Assembly (NCBI GenBank): GCA_035259345.1
Contig: DATFWK010000193.1
Coordinates: 1-5,718 of the forward strand
Length of the DNA: 5,718 nt
Origin: DATFWK01 sp035259345
GTDB lineage: Bacteria > Actinomycetota > Thermoleophilia > Miltoncostaeales > Miltoncostaeaceae
Reading direction: 5' to 3'
Part shown: piece by piece, positions 4,598-5,718 of the stretch
How the letters are laid out: the number at the start of each line of letters is the position of its first letter
Numbering within the stretch: the stretch's first letter is position 1
Position numbers and translations under genes: made by a program
The notes under the pieces: model-generated
The model's database searches: none
What the model was told of the DNA's origin: nothing
The model's input: the letters and a program-made list of their open reading frames with translations, nothing else

Positions 4598-4636
4598 GTG
4601 ACATGCCGCCGGCACGGCCGGCCGGCGGCATGTCAC
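4598..4636. terminator. Bidirectional hairpin terminator
   Basis: The arms GTGACATGCCGCCGG (4598-4612) and CCGGCGGCATGTCAC (4622-4636) are perfectly complementary over 15 bp around a 9-base loop. It lies 4 bases after the rhodanese stop and 11 bases after the permease stop, so it can serve both convergent genes. There is no T-run, as is common in GC-rich actinobacteria. Confidence 0.85.
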
Positions 4637-4647
4637 CGCTCCGTGTC

Positions 4648-5472
4648 CTAGGCGCCCGACGACCCCTGGCGGTAGCGGCGGATGGCCAGCGGCACGGCCA
4701 CCGCGAGGATGCCGGCGGTCCACGCGAGGCTCTTTAGCACGTCGGCCCCCCACGGCCCGCCCAGCACCAGCGCCCGCACGGCGTCGACCACGGCGGTCAC
4801 CGGCTGGTGCTCGGCGAACGCCTGCAGCCACCCGGGCATCGAGGCGGTCGAGACGAAGGCGCTCGAGGCGAAGACCAGCGGGAGGAGGACGGGGAAGCTC
4901 GCCGCCTGGGCGGTCTCCGCATTTGCGACCGAGAGCCCGATCAGCGCGAAGAGCCACGACAGGGACAGGCCGAACGCGAGCAGCACGAGCAGCCCGAGCA
5001 GGAACTTGGCCCCGTTCGTCTCCACGCGGAACCCGACGGCGAACCCGACGCCGGTCATGAGGGCTACCACGAAGACGTTGCGGACGAGGTCGGCCGTGGT
5101 GCGCCCGGCGAGGACCGCGGAGCGGGCCATCGGCAGCGAGCGCAGGCGCTCGAGCAGCCCGCGACGGCGATCCTCCGCCAGCCCCACTGCGGTCTGGACG
5201 GCGCCGAAGGCGACGACCTGGGCGAAGATGCCGGGCATAAGGTAGTTGACGTAGTCCACGCCCGGCACCTGGATGGCGCCGCCGAAGACGTAGCGGAACA
5301 TGAGCACGAAGAGCAGCGGCTGGATCGTCGCGAAGACGAGGAGCTGCGGCAGCCGGCGGATCGTGATGAGGTTGCGCATGGTCATGGCCAGGCCGTCCCG
5401 GACCGCCCAGCCGAGGCGAAGGGCCGGCCCGCGTGCGACGGGCATGGTGAGACTGGGCGCTGCGGTGCTCAT
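4648..5472 (-). CDS. ABC-2 type export permease (DrrB-like)
   Basis: This is the membrane subunit of an ABC exporter, paired with the ATPase gene just upstream. At 274 residues it has the normal length for the family (ABC2_membrane). A cytoplasmic N-terminus with the coupling helix segment LAMTMRNLITIRRLPQ (28-43) leads to six predicted helices near 43-64, 78-99, 130-149, 157-180, 190-209 and 247-264. Between helices 2 and 3 is the conserved signature EDRRRGLLERLRSLPMARS (100-118). The segment FVSTASMPGWLQAFAEHQPVT (206-226) is the usual periplasm-side motif. Homologues such as DrrB export daunorubicin-like drugs; others export lipids or polyketides, so the substrate is not predictable. The start is ATG at 5472, overlapping the ATPase stop as ATGA, with GAGGAGG 7 bases upstream. 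The gene ends at the shared hairpin. Confidence 0.93.
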   Translation of the reverse strand: MSTAAPSLTMPVARGPALRLGWAVRDGLAMTMRNLITIRRLPQLLVFATIQPLLFVLMFRYVFGGAIQVPGVDYVNYLMPGIFAQVVAFGAVQTAVGLAEDRRRGLLERLRSLPMARSAVLAGRTTADLVRNVFVVALMTGVGFAVGFRVETNGAKFLLGLLVLLAFGLSLSWLFALIGLSVANAETAQAASFPVLLPLVFASSAFVSTASMPGWLQAFAEHQPVTAVVDAVRALVLGGPWGADVLKSLAWTAGILAVAVPLAIRRYRQGSSGA

Positions 5473-5718
5473 GCCGCGACCTCCTCGATCTCGGTGTGGT
5501 GGCCGGTCAGCGCCAGGAAGACGTCGTCCAGCGAGGGCTCACGCACCCTCAGGTGCTCCGGCTCGAGGCCGTGGGCATCGAGCGCACGAATCGTCCGGGT
5601 GAGGGCGGTCGGGCCGCGGCTGGCGCGCAGGCGCACCGTCGCGCCCTCCCGGGCGAGCTCGCCGAGATCGAGGTCGTTAAGCGCCTCCCGGGCCGCCGCG
5701 GCCGCCGCGGGCGCCGCC
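5469..5718 (-). CDS. ABC exporter ATP-binding subunit (DrrA-like), C-terminal part
   Basis: Only the last 82 residues are inside the window; the nucleotide-binding domain lies to the right. The visible part is the C-terminal regulatory region of DrrA-like ATPases: an Ala-rich stretch and LNDLDLGELAREGATVRLRA, a second strand-helix unit, HGLEPEHLRVREPSLDDVFL, then ALTGHHTEIEEVAA and the TGA at 5471-5469. The PSLDDVFLALTG motif is the family's hallmark near the end and supports the call without the Walker motifs. The stop overlaps the permease start by 4 bases (ATGA), so the two are translationally coupled and form one transporter. This frame lacks its own start in the window. Confidence 0.9.
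   Translation of the reverse strand, partial: AAPAAAAAAREALNDLDLGELAREGATVRLRASRGPTALTRTIRALDAHGLEPEHLRVREPSLDDVFLALTGHHTEIEEVAA

Noticed and set aside
1..5718. CRISPR array, tRNA or prophage signals
   Set aside because: No regularly spaced repeats, no cloverleaf with the expected T-loop sequence and no phage-type genes were found; the only repeated structures are those listed.

Overview
This is a GC-rich, gene-dense stretch of bacterial chromosome. The gene order (SRP RNA, dnaX, ybaB, recR), the codon use, a mix of leaderless and Shine-Dalgarno starts, and hairpin terminators without T-runs all suggest an actinomycete-type genome. A deep-branching class such as Thermoleophilia is possible, but that placement is inference from gene style, not from a marker tree.

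Reading from right to left on the minus strand: a DrrAB-type ABC exporter enters at the right edge (ATPase C-terminus, then permease, with a 4-base ATGA overlap). It ends at a perfect 15-bp hairpin that it shares with a convergent plus-strand rhodanese gene. The rhodanese gene is divergent from a TetR-family repressor. Between the two lies a clear TetR-type palindrome just downstream of the rhodanese promoter, so the repressor probably controls the rhodanese. After tetR comes a small two-helix membrane protein. Next is the DNA-maintenance and translation-linked cluster: SRP RNA (ffs), dnaX (clamp-loader tau/gamma subunit), ybaB (nucleoid-associated protein) and recR (recombination mediator). 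At the left edge is the start of an archaeal-type AAA+ ATPase gene with its own promoter and a dense set of palindromes.

The most notable feature is a ~201-bp non-coding element (848-1048) between ybaB and recR. It has imperfect terminal inverted repeats (16/17 at the tips, patchy homology to ~53 bp), a TA on each side and a central hairpin. It looks like a MITE of the Tc1/mariner-IS630 type. Removing the element and one TA gives an ancestral junction in which the ybaB stop TAG lies 6 bases before the recR GTG start. The insertion therefore went into the stop codon of ybaB, kept it as TAG, and separated a tightly spaced gene pair without damaging either frame.

I see no CRISPR array, tRNA, phage genes or complete transposase. 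Other items worth a second look are the operator-like cluster at 107-149, the recurring TANNNT boxes 6-7 bases upstream of starts, and an SRP RNA whose helix runs past the usual small-SRP length, showing that the longest dnaX reading frame starts inside the RNA gene.
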